Assembly: GCA_013397845.1 (NCBI GenBank)
Contig: VZTG01003728.1
Span: 1,606,084-1,670,083 of the forward strand
Direction of reading: 5' to 3'
From: Melanocharis versteri
Lineage: Eukaryota; Chordata; Aves; Passeriformes; Melanocharitidae
Length of the DNA: 64,000 nucleotides
Shown: piece after piece, positions 34,801-45,120 of the stretch
Numbering within the stretch: the stretch's first letter is position 1
Layout: each line of letters begins with the position of its first letter
Notes under the pieces: model-generated
Told to the model about the DNA's origin: nothing
Databases searched by the model: none
The model's input: the letters and a program-made list of their open reading frames with translations, nothing else
Translations under genes and position numbers: made by a program

Positions 34801-37800
34801 ATAAAACTTGCTGGCACAAATATTGATACTATTTTCTGAATTCCTACGAGTAAATTAATTTTAATATCTCTAATGATCTTTCAAGATATGCCGTGATTTA
34901 ATTAAAGATTTCTTCACTGCCATGTAGCTGAGGGAGGAATATAGTAAGAAAATTTACTAAAATCTTTTTATATCCATAAGATGAAGTTAGTTAGATTTAA
35001 CATTATCATATTCCTCTGTGCAAATCCACTTCTCAAACATTCTTCATAAAGCTCAAGATGCAATACAAGTTTAAAGCAAAGAAAACACCATCTGAATTCA
35101 GTATATTTTAGCATACTGCAGTTTAGCATCTAATAGTTTTATCAGTCTTTCAAAAGCCATATATTTACTAATAATTCACCTGACCACTCCTTAATCTTTG
35201 GAGATAAGAATGGGAGGACTCTAATTTTTTTCTAATTTAATTCTCACTGGTTTTCATGTGGTTCTCTTTGAGACATGAAAATTTTCAAAAGCTTTTCAAA
35301 TCTTTGATTGTTAAGTTATCAATAAAATTTTGAGCACCCAACACATGGTTCAAAAAAGCGTCAACACCTCATAACTCAGGTGTAAGAGAAATTCATGGTA
35401 GTAAAGGGAGAATGAAGGTGTACAAAAACATAACCAATTTGTTACTGAGTTAGCACTAGGTTTAACAAAATTCAAGTAAATAATATGTTGAAGTTTAGAT
35501 ATTTTGCATTCTCTTTGGAAATATATCTGTGTATATAGTTGAGTAAAGAAAAAGCTCTTGCACCTTTCTTTATGATCTGCATTGCACGTTTGGCGAATGC
35601 ACTTTTAAATTACTGAACAGCTTTATACCACAGTCAAATATTTGTTGATGGAAACAAGGTAGGTAGTTGCTTTATTACATTTTATTTGAACAATATATGC
35701 ACACATGCATATACTTAATTAAAAGTTGACAGTTATAGCTGGGAAAAATTTTTACATGACATTCCCATTCCCCAAGCTAAAAAACCAAAATGTCTTCACC
35801 ATTATCAGCCAAGATGTTTTCAACCTGGCAGAGAAGGTAATATGTATGTACTGAGTGAAACCAAAACATCTTCCCTGCCCCCCAAAGCTTTGGCAAAATG
35901 AATCATTGCCTCCATTTAAAACTGCTGCTTCTAATTTTACCTGGATGCACTCATTTTAATTCCACCTTTGTCTAAAAGGAATTTTGCAAGTAAGCTGGAC
36001 GTTTCCTACCTTGAGACATTCGCATTCTTTCATCAGCACTTATTTCCATTCTTATTAGTATGTATGAAATTTTCATTGAACTTTAAGACTCCTACTGGCA
36101 GATAACACACTGCAATGACCACAAAAGTGAACGTGCAAATTAAGACTCCCATTAATCACTAAATGTTACCAAGAAAAAGAAAAGAGAGATTAGGAGCAGA
36201 TGACAATAAAATGCTGCATGAAGCATGCCGTCTCCTGAATCTCTGTGGTGCGTAAAACCACAGATCTCCCCTCATGAGCACTATTGACATGTCCTGAGGA
36301 GGTAAATTACACGTTCTTCAACAGCTGAACATTCAGGACTAAAATACAGAAATGTTATCTGTTATGTGCATCCATACTGCCCAAGCAAAAGCAGGCACTC
36401 CCACTTTGAAGTAAAATATAAGAGACTTCACCTAAATAAAAACAGGCAATATTTGTATTATACATATCAATTGCATTCTAAATGCAAAACTATAGTACAA
36501 GAAGAAATATACTTTTGGATTTTTAAAATTAAAATTAATGAATTTTATGTGTACAAAGAGCTAACACTAAGGATAACACAAGGGATTCTGTTCTAGATTT
36601 ACAAAAGCCTTAATAGACATTTCAGAACTATTCATAAAATTCACAGGTCTGAGAACGTAGATAATTTAATCCTGCAGAGTGCTTAAAACTAACGTCTTTA
36701 GGATAAAATTTCCAGATTAGTCCTTCAGGAGTATTCGGCTTACTGTATTCAGTAAGCTCCCAGGACCAGTATACAAACACCCTCTCCAGAGTCAAAGAAA
36801 CAGTTTGCACAGATTGAGTCTGTGATCTGGATGATGCTTTATAGCTTTCTACTTCGTCTCCTTTACCTCATTACATGTTTAAAGCTCGATAAACACTGCA
36901 CCAGAATCAGTTCCTTAGGTTACCAGCTGTCCAAGTTGAATGTCTTAGGTAAAGAACGAGATTTGACTTGGCCCCTCTTCCACTTTCTCTACAGCCTGTC
37001 CCCACTCCCTACACTATCATTTTTTCCCAGTTTTGTGAAAGTTCTCCTCAGAAAAGTCATGCCTGTAAGTACTTCCAGGGATGGTACTTCTATTTATTTT
37101 GGTCACAAGATGTTTCTTTTTCTAGTTATACAGTCAGTCATACAGTTGTGTAGGGTAACAAAGGGAAAGGGTGCTGGGATGACTGCTTTTGAATGAGGTG
37201 GCCATTAAGAATTGTCCACAAGGAAAAAAACCTGAGTCCTGGCAGAACAAAGACAGCACAGGTAAAAGCAGTTCTCTACAGACCCCAAGAAAAGGAAAGG
37301 AGATAAGACAACAGACTCTTCAACACAGTCCTAAAAGAGAAAAGCCTGAGAGGGATAGGAAGGAGAGCTAGCTAAAACCTAAGCAGAGGCCATGGATGTC
37401 AAAGTACATACACAGAGTTAGGAGAAGAGCCCCCTGGAGACATAAGCTTGTGCCCAGCAAAGTCCAAGAGCAAAGAGAAAACAAAGTAAAAAGTATTAAA
37501 TAAGATTTTAAGCTTATATTCATCTTTTACTGTTCAGAGGAAACAGCAGCTATTTTAGAACTCCTTCTGCAAAGTCTCATGCTATTTTCTGGAATGATCA
37601 GCATCCATAATAGCATGAATTATAAAGTGAACACCCACAGAAAGAATTATTGGGAAATTTTCAAGAGTCTAGACAGAAGTAGTGAAAATTCAGCACAGGT
37701 CCTGTGGGCCTGGGAAACTTCTAGACCAATCTTAAAGAGGAAAACATTGGGACAGAAATGTAATGAGCATTTCAGCAAAGAGTGTCTAAAAATCTTGAAT

Positions 37801-38221
37801 TAAACTGTTCTTTTAACTGGCTTCTATAGTAGCATTTGAACTATCTACACTTTCCATTCCTTCTCATTTTCAACTAATTGAGATTTCTTTTCTTTTTACA
37901 GGAGGCAAAAAAAAAGTAGTGATGAATAGAAATTCAGAGCATCCTACATCCCTAACCCATACCCAATATGTAGTAAAGACATAATATCTCTTTCAACAGC
38001 TTCTATACCCACAGCAGAAGTACCAGTTTTGGCTTTTTAAAATTCTACATCTACAAACCGTTTGCAAAGGTTAGACTAGCACTGGACAAAAAAGTACAGG
38101 GTAGCCTTTTTTCCAGAATTCCCATCTTTATCTTTCAGAAGCATACACTGCCCACCCATTCTGCTTAATAAATGCACCAGGGAAAAAAGCATACATGTAT
38201 TTCTTCTTTCTAGAGAAATTC
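31823..38221. other. NDUFAF2: NDUFAF2 intron 2, left part
   Basis: AT-rich intronic DNA. A somewhat GC-richer patch at about 31990-32640 has no recognised repeat signature. The 124-codon frame at 36822-37196 (+) is probably chance. Confidence 0.55.
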
Positions 38222-38226
38222 AGTAC

Positions 38227-38700
38227 TGTTGTGGTTGAGGAATAGTACTCCCTAATTTAGTCCTCTCACAAAAGCTCCCTGAAAGCACAGAGCTGCCCAC
38301 TTGCTCCCTCTCCCCTCCTCTTCCACCCTTCCGCACTGAGGGTGGCCGGGGAGGAGGATGGGAGGCACAAAAAGCAAAGATCATAGGGTGAGATAACAAT
38401 TTACTGGAGACAGCAGTGAGATTAGGAAACATATATTAATATTAATAGCAAAGCATACAAAAGAGAGGGTAATTTACATGCAAAATGCTCACCGAGGATG
38501 ATGGGAGATGACCATAGCCATGTTTTTTCCCAACCAGAAGCCACATCCTTTTTCTCAGCAGCCAGAGTCCCCTTCCCCTACTCCCAGCAATGACCTGAGG
38601 TGGTACCAAATAACACCTGGATTCTGGCCACACTCCCTCAGCCACACCCTCTCCTGGCCATTGCAAAAAATTAACCCCATCCTTGGCTAGAATCAGGACA
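38227..38700 (-). mobile_element. Solo LTR of an avian endogenous retrovirus, 474 bp
   Basis: On the minus strand it starts TGTCCTGATTC, continues GGGGTTAATTTTTTGC and ends CCTCAACCACAACA, giving canonical TG..CA ends. Perfect 5-bp target duplications AGTAC lie at 38222-38226 and 38701-38705. The segment CAGTAAATTGTTATCTCACC on - corresponds to the polyadenylation region of the related LTR at 57860-58393. It lies in NDUFAF2 intron 2, in the same transcriptional direction as the gene. Confidence 0.88.
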
Positions 38701-38705
38701 AGTAC

Positions 38706-40887
38706 TCAAGAGGAAAAGACTATTACTCAACCTGCAAACTGCAAATTTTCCTTTCCGCTCTGAATTCTTTGTATTTGCTGACAAAATCACAAAGAAAAAA
38801 TCTCACCGCTACAAAGATGAGGAAGTTAAGCAATAAAACTGTAAACATGGCTCACAAAAACAGGACTGGCCAGTTCATCATTTCTTCTCTATAACAAACC
38901 TGAACAGGATGCCTTGATTTGAAAACTGTATCTCAGGTCTGGCAGCTGCAGCTTTTTAGGCAAGTCCATGTGCCCATGAGGGTACGTCATATTTGGCTCT
39001 GAAGCCTTGTCACATGCAACCTCCCAAAAAGCTGCAACCTCCCAGGCACCACACTGTCAAATCACATGGATTTGTGCTAAATTTCTGAAGAGAGATGTAG
39101 CAGAGGCTTTTTAGTTCTACACAGACCCCAGTAGCACGAAGCAATGGGTACGTATACCAATTTAGTTGAACCAGTCTAAGACCATTTGTGAAAGGATGAT
39201 TATCCCACACCCATCTGAGAGAATCTGACTGTCCATGTTGTGTTCCTGCCAATTCCAGCCACGGGCAGACAGAGTGCTGAATTGTCTTGGACGAGAATTC
39301 ATTCACAGGAGAGCAGAGCTACCTGAAGCTTCATATATGCTTCTCAGTGTCTGTGGTGTTTGCATGACAGTCACAGAGAACTAAGATGAGCACTGGTGGC
39401 TAGAGAACTTTTGGATGAGGAAGAAGACTCTCAGAAAGTTGGATAAACAGCATTCATCTATTCAAGCACTAGATGATTTAGTTAGGACAAGCCTATCAGG
39501 CCGCTCTCCTTCAGAAGTTGGCTATCTTGGACTGACAAAGAACCAAGAACAACTAGCGTAAGACTTGCCAACCCACTGTGGGTAGAAGACTTTTGCAGCA
39601 GTAGAAGACAGAAACTGTTGGTACTGTGGGTTTGCCGTAGTTAGCAAACACTGCCAATAGTGTTGAAACACCTTTCAGAAACTTTCAGCTTTTAATACCA
39701 GCCTCAGTTGATGACAGCAAAAATCCTAGGAATTAGTGTAATGAAAATGATCAAATACAAGATGAGAATGTTTTCTATTTCTCTACTGACTCCATGAAGA
39801 GATAAAATGGACCTGAAGTTCTCTCTTTGCTCAGTATAATCTCCCTCAGAGAAGACCATCAAGCATAAAGGAGAGAATGAGGTAAAGTAAGTATACTAAG
39901 ACATTTCCTCAAAACATGTTGTAGACCCAGTTAATTTGCAGCTCATTGACAAATTAAACCACAGTATTATCTGTGTATAAGAACAATTTTTATTCCACCA
40001 ATACTTTTAATCTCTTATTGAACTCATGCAAACTTCCAGTAAGCAGAATATTCAACGATGAAGGGCTTAAATATATACTGCTTAAAATCTGCTTGCTTTA
40101 AACCTACCACTTCTGGGAGATGCCTAAGTATTTTTCTCTCCAAAAAGCATATTGAGTGATGGGTAGCCTCTATGTTCTATTTCAGGGGTTCCTTGCTTAT
40201 GCTGCACAGTCCTGGATTTTAAGTCACATTTAACCCCACACTTGGCTCACGCACCTACCGACCTCAAAGATCAACATATACTCTTCCTCTTGTTTCTCTC
40301 TTTCTCCAAGAGTTGATCAGCTAATCCTAAGGAAACGCTCTAACTTCCCTGAAATTTTTATTATATCCCAAATTTTCAGACAAGAATTTAATCAGTAGCA
40401 GTGGGATAAAATGGTTAATTATTAACAGGTTCTCCAACTCTCTACTAGATTGTACAAGGGAGAGCATAGGAAACCAAATACACCATAAGAACAGCAAGCC
40501 CCATCACTGTGCCACCAATAATTCAACTGACCTACATATTAACACTACAGTGAAGGAAGAATAAGGAAGTTTTGTGTTATTTAATGCATTTCATGCTGGT
40601 TATTCAATCAGATTCTCCACAGGCACAAATATTTTCACATTTAACAGGAATAAGTCATGTCCACATAGGCTTTACTTTTATTAAGCACCAACTTCTCGAA
40701 CAAAATTTATCCTATTTTTAAAGAGGTTACTTCAAGAAATCATAATTGTTACGCAGTTAAATAAAACCCTGCTTTACTTAAAATGAAAGATTACAAACAA
40801 CTTGTTCACATAGTCAGGCTTTCCAGTAAAAAGACAGAGTCTACAGTCAATGGCAAAATAATTTTGAAATAAAACCAAAATATTTAC
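38706..40887. other. NDUFAF2: NDUFAF2 intron 2, right part
   Basis: No gene or repeat recognised between the LTR and the 90-nt exon. Confidence 0.55.
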
Positions 40888-40977
40888 CTTCCCATTCTGT
40901 TGGAAAGTCACCAGTTTGATACTGATATGCTTCACGATTTACTGCTTCCACAAATCTTCTTTCTGGTATAATCTGCC
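40888..40977 (-). CDS. NDUFAF2: NDUFAF2 internal coding exon (90 nt)
   Basis: On the minus strand a pyrimidine-rich tract and TAG acceptor (40980-40978) precede GG CAG ATT, and the donor GTAAAT follows GAAG (intron begins at 40887). The exon encodes QIIPERRFVEA..NREAYQY..GDFPTEWE, matching the family segment that ends in the conserved TEWEAW motif. It begins with the last two bases of a split codon (xGG) and ends with the first base of the Ala codon completed in the next exon, so 2 + 87 + 1 = 90 nt. It resembles the NDUFA12/B17.2 domain that lets the assembly factor occupy the NDUFA12 site before maturation. The preceding exon, expected to encode about the first 40 residues, is not visible. 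Confidence 0.93.
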
Positions 40978-41009
40978 CTATAGCAGAAAAAAAGAAAGAA
41001 AAAGACATA

Positions 41010-41150
41010 TTATATATTTTTCATATACAAATTATATATATATATATATATATTTTAATATTAATAATTTGATATAATATATAAAATATGTAACTATATT
41101 TATAATAGTTCATATCATATATATCATATATGACATATTTCCATATAAAT
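41010..41150. repeat. NDUFAF2: AT-rich simple repeat next to an NDUFAF2 exon
   Basis: It includes a TA dinucleotide run (about 41031-41053) and several ATATCATATATATCATATAT-like palindromic blocks. It starts about 30 bp upstream (in gene sense) of the acceptor at 40978, just beyond the polypyrimidine tract. Confidence 0.9.
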
Positions 41151-43981
41151 TTATAATTGCTGATCACCTTATCATTTTGAAAGAACTGTATTTATTCACA
41201 TAAGTGCAATGACATATACAAGACGAAAATGAAAGGTTAAAAGACTGGGAAAATTATTACCCACTAGATGTCAATTTGAAACGTTGTATTTCAGTAACTT
41301 CAAGAAAAGCTTCCCCGTTCTACTTCCAAGTTGACTTGTATTATTAATGACAAAAACCAGCACTCAAAGCTCACTGGTTAGGTTTGCAAAGCAGTCAGGC
41401 CACATCATCTCCAATCACTGGCAACTGACTCGTGCTTGTGAGATTTTTCACAACTGCCTATAAACTAAGTATTTTCTTTGTTAAAAACCAAAAACCAGTA
41501 GGTAGGAATCTGATAGGGAACATTCAGTATATTGAAAGGGGAGCCAGTGTAGGGAGCCTGAATCTACATCCCACATTCTGAGTCTATTACTGCCAAAGAA
41601 GAACTAAAAAGTTTGAACAGTAAGGTGGTACACAGCAGATTGACTGTCAGATATTATGCTACTGTACAGAGAAAGAGTATTTTAATTTGCTTTTTAAATT
41701 AGCAGGTACTGGAAATATATGCAAAGTTCCCATCCCTCACAGGGAAAAACCTAACAATATTCCCTAGGCTCTTTCTACCAGCTTTTTCTCATCCTGGGGT
41801 GCTGATATGTAGAAATTTGACATTTTGAGGAAACACGAAGTATATCTGCATAAAACATTTTATTCCATAATGAAGTGATTAATGCAGTTCATTCCTTCAG
41901 TATGCTTTCAACAAGTATTTCAACTTCAGTTATTTTCAAACTGATACCAGCTGGGACTTGAAACCACTAGTAGCTAAACTCCACACTATTATTCATTATT
42001 AAGTATTTAATACAGTAAAATAAGAACTTGTATAGAATCTGGAATTCCTTCTCTAAGTCTCTTTTTTAGCTTTATATTTTATTTTTAAGCAATGCAATAT
42101 TTTTTTTTTCTTTCAAGATATGCCATCAGTCAAAGAATATTGTGTAGCATGCCTTCATCTTCAAAATTAGATCTTTTTTATCAGTGTTGAAAGTTGTATG
42201 ATTGATACTTATTTGTTTTATCAGTATACAATTCCTATATGCTGATGAAATTATAGTTCGTACCTTGCTGTAACATAGTTTTTTTCAACAATACCATGGA
42301 TGATTTAACTTCTTAAACTCTTTATATTCAAAGCTAAACAAAACTACAGAATTACTTTCTTCCCTTACAGAGGATTTCCAGAAAAGCTGAAGAGGTATCT
42401 ACTTAAGGCTGATTCTATACAAGTCTCAGAAAAAACACTCTTCTCAAATGTTGTAAAGTTACTATACTTTACTGTTAGAACAGCATCTTTTAAAAAACTG
42501 TCCATAATTTCAGCATTACACCATCTGAATAAACCACCGTAAGAAGGAGTAGTGAAGAAGTGGGTTTTTTTCCAACTGCCACCACAACTTGTGACTGGTA
42601 TTACTTAACAAAATATTGCATTTCTTATTCTGCTGCAAACTTTCATAAAACTCACATAAAAATTCATCCTCTAGATCCCACAGTCAAATCACACTGTAGA
42701 GCCAAACTCAGAAATTATTTCCCAAATGTGTTATTTTGAATACTGCTGGTAGCTTTTAAGCCTCTCTGTATTTGTGATGCACACATGACACTAATTAACT
42801 TCAACTGTCTGATTTGCCTTGTCTCCTAAGTTTTTTTTTGGCAGACCACCACTGACAAATAATTTACATAGGCTTTTGTAGGGAAGATCACACTGAGGCC
42901 TCTTTACATGTAATTAAAATGTTTTACAGTTTAGGGGAGTGTTTTTTCATACTAAAGATTGACTTTATTGACTGTTTTGCTTCCTAATAATTCATTCCCA
43001 TGTTTTCAAATAAATACTGGGGTCTTTGCTACAGCAATGCAAGAAACTTCACTTGTAAGGGCATACATGTGAAGCAATTAAAAATAGCACCATAAGAACA
43101 GTTTTAAGTTTAACTTCATTTTCACGTGACCACTGGATGTTAGAAACACTGAAGAACCAGTAATGCTTCAAGTTGGGATTATATATGTAACACAATACAT
43201 CCAATTGCATCTTAAAACAAAAAGTAGATCACTACAGAAAGAATTTACCAGATGTATAGAATATTCACATAGAATATCAGAGACAACATCATTTACACTG
43301 AACACCAAAGTAGCCAAGGTTTGCAGTTCTGCAAGAGTTTTCAAGCAGGAAAAATGGCCAAGAAGTATAAGCAATCGCAAGATCTTTCAGCAAGTGATAC
43401 AGTATTTACATATGTTACATTTATATACTTTCTTACTTCACAGATTTTCTCTAAACCTTTCCGTACCAGTCTTTCAAAAAACCAATGCGTCACAACTGAG
43501 GTGAATTTGTATAAAAGCCCAAAATCAAAACTGTTTAGCAGAAGTTTTGCAGCCTGCTGGCATAAGAAGGGGATAGTCAAAGCCAGCAAAGGAAATACTC
43601 AGTGAAACATAGAGGGGGAGCCAATGGATTAATGAATCAGTTTCCAAATTTCCACAGCCTTATCTATAGATGAAGGAGCCTTGAAATGAGGTCATATTTT
43701 CACAACAAAACCCATGGATAACAGTAGATATGTACAGATGTTACAAAATTAATATTTTAATTTTTCACTAACTTCTAAGGAAGAGTCTTTCTATGGGCAA
43801 AATATCCTAGTTAATACACTGCAGTCACTAAATATTACATATTTGTATTTACATTTAGAAAAAGCTGTTGAAGAACCTTCCAGATGAAAATAAATAATGA
43901 ATCCCAAAATTGTGGTGTTCTGTAGCCAAATCAGTACTATTCTGATACTAATTTCTAAAAAAAATACTTATACACACTATT
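41151..43981. other. NDUFAF2: Inferred NDUFAF2 intron 1, left part
   Basis: AT-rich and without a recognisable element. Frames at 43163-43605 on both strands appear to be chance. Confidence 0.55.
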
Positions 43982-44287
43982 CTAAAGATCTTCAGCAGCC
44001 CTAGATTGATTTCCACTGTTTACAAAACCATTATTTGAAAAACATTTCCTGTTAACCCTCAAACAAGTTTGTATAATGCGTACAGCTAAACAAACTACAG
44101 CACACATAATCAGTGAGAGTAGAAATGGAACCAGCAACAGGGAACTGGATGTTTTTGGTACCCAAACTGAGCTACCTGAACAAGAGCCCCCACCAGCTAC
44201 AAAATATCGGCATGTTTTGCAGTCAGCAGATGGAAATGGGATCTCCCTTTCACACACTACTATGTTAAAGTAACAATTCCCATTCAA
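43982..44287 (-). CDS. Orphan 101-codon reading frame with a predicted membrane helix (uncertain)
   Basis: The frame reads MNGNCYFNIVVCEREIPF at its start. It has a cysteine-containing segment (CERE..PSADCKTCRYF, then GSCSGSS), a strongly hydrophobic stretch at about residues 48-69 (LLLVPFLLSLIMCAVVCLAV), then a basic tail (RIIQTCLRVNRK) and ends AAEDL. This looks like a type I membrane-protein C-terminus. A possible acceptor (TTAACATAG) lies inside the start of the frame, so it could be a terminal exon. Upstream in frame there is a TGA, then more open sequence. I do not recognise the family. It lies in inferred NDUFAF2 intron 1, on the same strand. Chance is the leading alternative. Confidence 0.2.
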   Translation of the reverse strand: MNGNCYFNIVVCEREIPFPSADCKTCRYFVAGGGSCSGSSVWVPKTSSSLLLVPFLLSLIMCAVVCLAVRIIQTCLRVNRKCFSNNGFVNSGNQSRAAEDL

Positions 44288-44744
44288 ACAGAATGTGTAT
44301 CAGATGTTTATGAGAACTCGGGACCAGGACTCTTTTGCCTTGCTGATTTGCAACATCTGCATGCTAAGAGTCCATGGAAGAAACACTCCACTAAGATTTT
44401 TTTTTTTTTAATGCACAGACTGAACATGCAGCTGTTGTAAATTTAAGGCAAATGGCCTAAATTCCAGTTGCACAGCAGTGCTCTAAACTTCATGATGAAA
44501 GAAGCATTTTTAAAGCATACCTTTTTACTGAAGTGCTATGTACTTTGAAGAGATTAAATTGTACTTCATTCACTAACAGCCTATTATTTCATTGTCAGCA
44601 ACCTAACATAAACTTCACCTACTCAAAACAAAGGTTTCTAACATTTTTTTCAGCAGTATCTTACAACATTCATGGAACACGTCACCCATTTCTTTCCTGT
44701 TTTGGTAACCACCAAATAAACTGTAGTTTTTGCTAAATGTGGAG

Positions 44745-45114
44745 TATGGATGCTGAAAGCTTGGTAGCAAAGAGATTTTCCAGTGTTCTGCTTGTCAGTG
44801 TGCATTTTTACTTTCTCACGACACTAGTTGAAAAACAGATAGAGAGCTTTTGTAAATAATTCTTCTATCTTGCACTTGTGAGATGTTTTGGACCTTGTTA
44901 TTGTTAGTCTGAAGGATTGTTTAGGAAATTAGTGTTTTAGCATCTAGCCAATAAACCTGGGGGGTGGTTGGCTAAAGACCCAGTGACTTTTCTAGCATTC
45001 CAAGAACCTAGGGTATAAAACCCATCTGTATATAAATAAATAAAGGCATTTCTATCCTGTTCCTCCTGAGTTTGGCTGCCTCTTTTCTGCCTGGGCTGTA
45101 TCTGCACTGCGACA
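44745..45114 (+). mobile_element. Candidate LTR, about 370 bp
   Basis: LTR-like layout: GGGTATAAAACCC (TATA, about 45011), AATAAATAAAGG (poly(A) signal, about 45036), a T/C-rich stretch, then CTGCACTGCGACA as a 3' end in CA. A 6-bp direct repeat GTGGAG is at 44739-44744 and 45115-45120, consistent with a target duplication. The proposed 5' end reads TATGG instead of TG, so the left boundary is uncertain. Confidence 0.5.
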
Positions 45115-45120
45115 GTGGAG

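Noticed and set aside
36822..37196. 124-codon frame on the plus strand in NDUFAF2 intron 2
   Set aside because: Long frames of this size are expected by chance in 64 kb; no domain, signal peptide or splice context was seen.
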